Source: Chromatiales bacterium (lineage in GTDB: Bacteria > Pseudomonadota > Gammaproteobacteria > UBA6429 > Thiohalophilaceae). Taken from it: DNA of 7,157 bases. Shown here in pieces: positions 6,362 to 7,157 of this stretch. The DNA lies in contig JALTLP010000068.1 of assembly GCA_027001895.1 (NCBI GenBank), positions 1 through 7,157 of the forward strand, given 5' to 3'. Both the position numbers and the translations under genes were made by a program. The stretch's first letter is position 1. The number at the start of each line of letters is the position of its first letter. Below the pieces are notes generated by a model. That model saw only the letters and a list, made by a program, of their open reading frames with translations, searched no databases and was not told where the DNA came from.

Positions 6362-7118
6362 CGATAATAATACACTGGTTGATTCCAAACTGGCCTTGTC
6401 AGTTTTTCTGGATTCTTTATTAAAAGAAACCGAAACAGTCGAAGAGCTGAGTGAAACAACAGAACCAGCTGTCAGTCTTGTAACAGAAACGGCACCGCTT
6501 GAAGAGCCGTTAGTTGAAGAACCTGTTGTAGAAATTAAAACTGTTCCGGCAAAAATTGTTGAGGACGCTGCCAGTGTTGAAACAACCATTGCCGAACAAG
6601 CTGAAGTGGTTATTGAACCACAGCCCGAGGAAATTGAAGTCAACGAGGCACCGCTACAGGAAGGTGCTTTCCAGGCATTGCTTTTTAAGGTAGCGGGTTT
6701 AACGCTTGCGGTAAGACTGGTCGAACTTAATGGCGTGCTTGAATGGGACGAGGCTGCCTTAACCGAAATGCCGGGGCATTCGTCGTTTTATCTGGGGTTA
6801 TTTCAGTATCTTGGTAAAAGTATTCCGATTGTTGATACTGCGCGATTAGTGTTTCCGCAAGATAAACTTGTAGCTTTATCGGCCGATAAACCCCTTGAGC
6901 GGGTAAAGCGCATTGTTTTAATCGACGACAGTAACTGGGGGCTGGCTTGTGACGAAATAGCTGAAGTCATCGAGCTGCAACCAGACGAAGTTAAGTGGCG
7001 CAAGGATCGCAGTAAACGCAAGTGGATGGCTGGTACGGTTATCGACCATATGTGTGCTTTGGTGGATGGCGCCGGATTCGCGGAAATGTTACAGCAAGGC
7101 AGCCATAATCGTAAATAG
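6354..7118 (+). CDS. parP: ParP-like CheW-domain array protein
   Basis: CheW-domain protein, 254 aa. Relatives next to parC (ParP in Vibrio) link the ParC polar system to the array by binding CheA and receptors through a CheW-like C-terminal (AIF) domain. Residues 1-about 103 are not CheW-like: a short likely amphipathic helix (about 9-24, LVDSKLALSVFLDSLLKE) and then a tract rich in Glu, Val, Pro and Thr with few Lys, probably disordered. The CheW-like fold runs from about 104 (GAFQALLFKVAGLTLAVRL) to about 245, ending in a basic, Trp-containing stretch (W215, W224; KWMAGTVIDHM). It is clearly not the plain scaffold CheW, which lacks such an arm. The ATG at 6354 overlaps the parC end; GGTGA at 6346-6350 is a likely ribosome binding site. 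Annotation pipelines may call it only 'CheW domain protein'. Confidence 0.85.
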   Translation: MSNDNNTLVDSKLALSVFLDSLLKETETVEELSETTEPAVSLVTETAPLEEPLVEEPVVEIKTVPAKIVEDAASVETTIAEQAEVVIEPQPEEIEVNEAPLQEGAFQALLFKVAGLTLAVRLVELNGVLEWDEAALTEMPGHSSFYLGLFQYLGKSIPIVDTARLVFPQDKLVALSADKPLERVKRIVLIDDSNWGLACDEIAEVIELQPDEVKWRKDRSKRKWMAGTVIDHMCALVDGAGFAEMLQQGSHNRK

Positions 7119-7157
7119 AAGTGAATATAAATTATTGATTTAATTAAAATTGTTATG
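7119..7157 (+). other. AT-rich end gap, possible start of next gene
   Basis: Thirty-nine nucleotides, nearly all A/T, with a TTTAATTAAA palindrome at 7139-7148. The last three bases are ATG. By gene order the next gene is expected to be cheW, but no Shine-Dalgarno is visible before this ATG and no codons follow in the window, so the start is only a possibility. No terminator hairpin is seen. Confidence 0.35.

Noticed and set aside
7155..7157. Terminal ATG as a definite cheW start
   Set aside because: No ribosome binding site is visible and no codons follow, so gene order alone does not justify a CDS call.
1..7157. Mobile elements, CRISPR, tRNA/rRNA, riboswitches or prophage traces
   Set aside because: Coding density is nearly complete with one consistent operon on one strand. 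No gap longer than 65 nt exists and no terminal inverted repeats, spaced array repeats or RNA gene features were seen.

Overview
The window is one continuous block of same-strand (+) genes from a chemotaxis/flagellar-motor operon. The reading frames give, in order: the 3' part of cheZ, then cheA, cheB, a MotA-type stator gene (motC-like), a MotB-type stator gene (motD-like), a ParA-family ATPase (parC-like) and a CheW-domain protein (parP-like). This is the order found in the Pseudomonas-type cluster cheY-cheZ-cheA-cheB-motC-motD-parA-cheW-like-cheW. CheZ together with motCD and the parC/parP pair points to a polarly flagellated gammaproteobacterium. Base composition looks moderate (roughly mid-40s % GC by eye). 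The exact genus cannot be read from the sequence.

Layout: 1-596 cheZ, cut at its 5' end; 608-2848 cheA; a 65-nt gap; 2914-3999 cheB; 4002-4742 motC-like; 4759-5541 motD-like; 5558-6361 parC-like; 6354-7118 parP-like, overlapping parC by 8 nt; then 39 AT-rich nt ending in ATG at the window edge, perhaps the next gene (cheW expected). Gaps are mostly 2-16 nt, with no terminator or convincing internal promoter, so the genes are probably co-transcribed and partly translationally coupled.

How the genes work together (family knowledge): CheA autophosphorylates in receptor arrays and passes phosphate to CheY (upstream, outside the window) and to CheB. CheZ dephosphorylates CheY-P and phosphorylated CheB demethylates receptors. 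MotC/MotD form a stator that drives the flagellum. ParC and ParP position and hold the chemoreceptor arrays at the cell pole through CheA and the receptors.

The most interesting feature is in CheA. The region between the phosphotransfer domain and the dimerisation domain shows no obvious folded P2 domain. It carries three spaced copies of an acidic DEFEALLD-type motif, two of them followed by H-G-S-G-K-I-D-T. The motif resembles the CheY-binding tail of the CheZ encoded just upstream (DEVDDLLSSLGF) and the N-terminal CheY-binding peptide of FliM. Copies 2 and 3 match at 22 of 27 residues but share the same codon at only 8 of those 22, so they are old copies held under protein-level selection. 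A second oddity is a six-codon mini-ORF with a strong ribosome binding site that exactly bridges the motD stop and the parC GTG start. No RNA genes, mobile elements or CRISPR arrays were seen.
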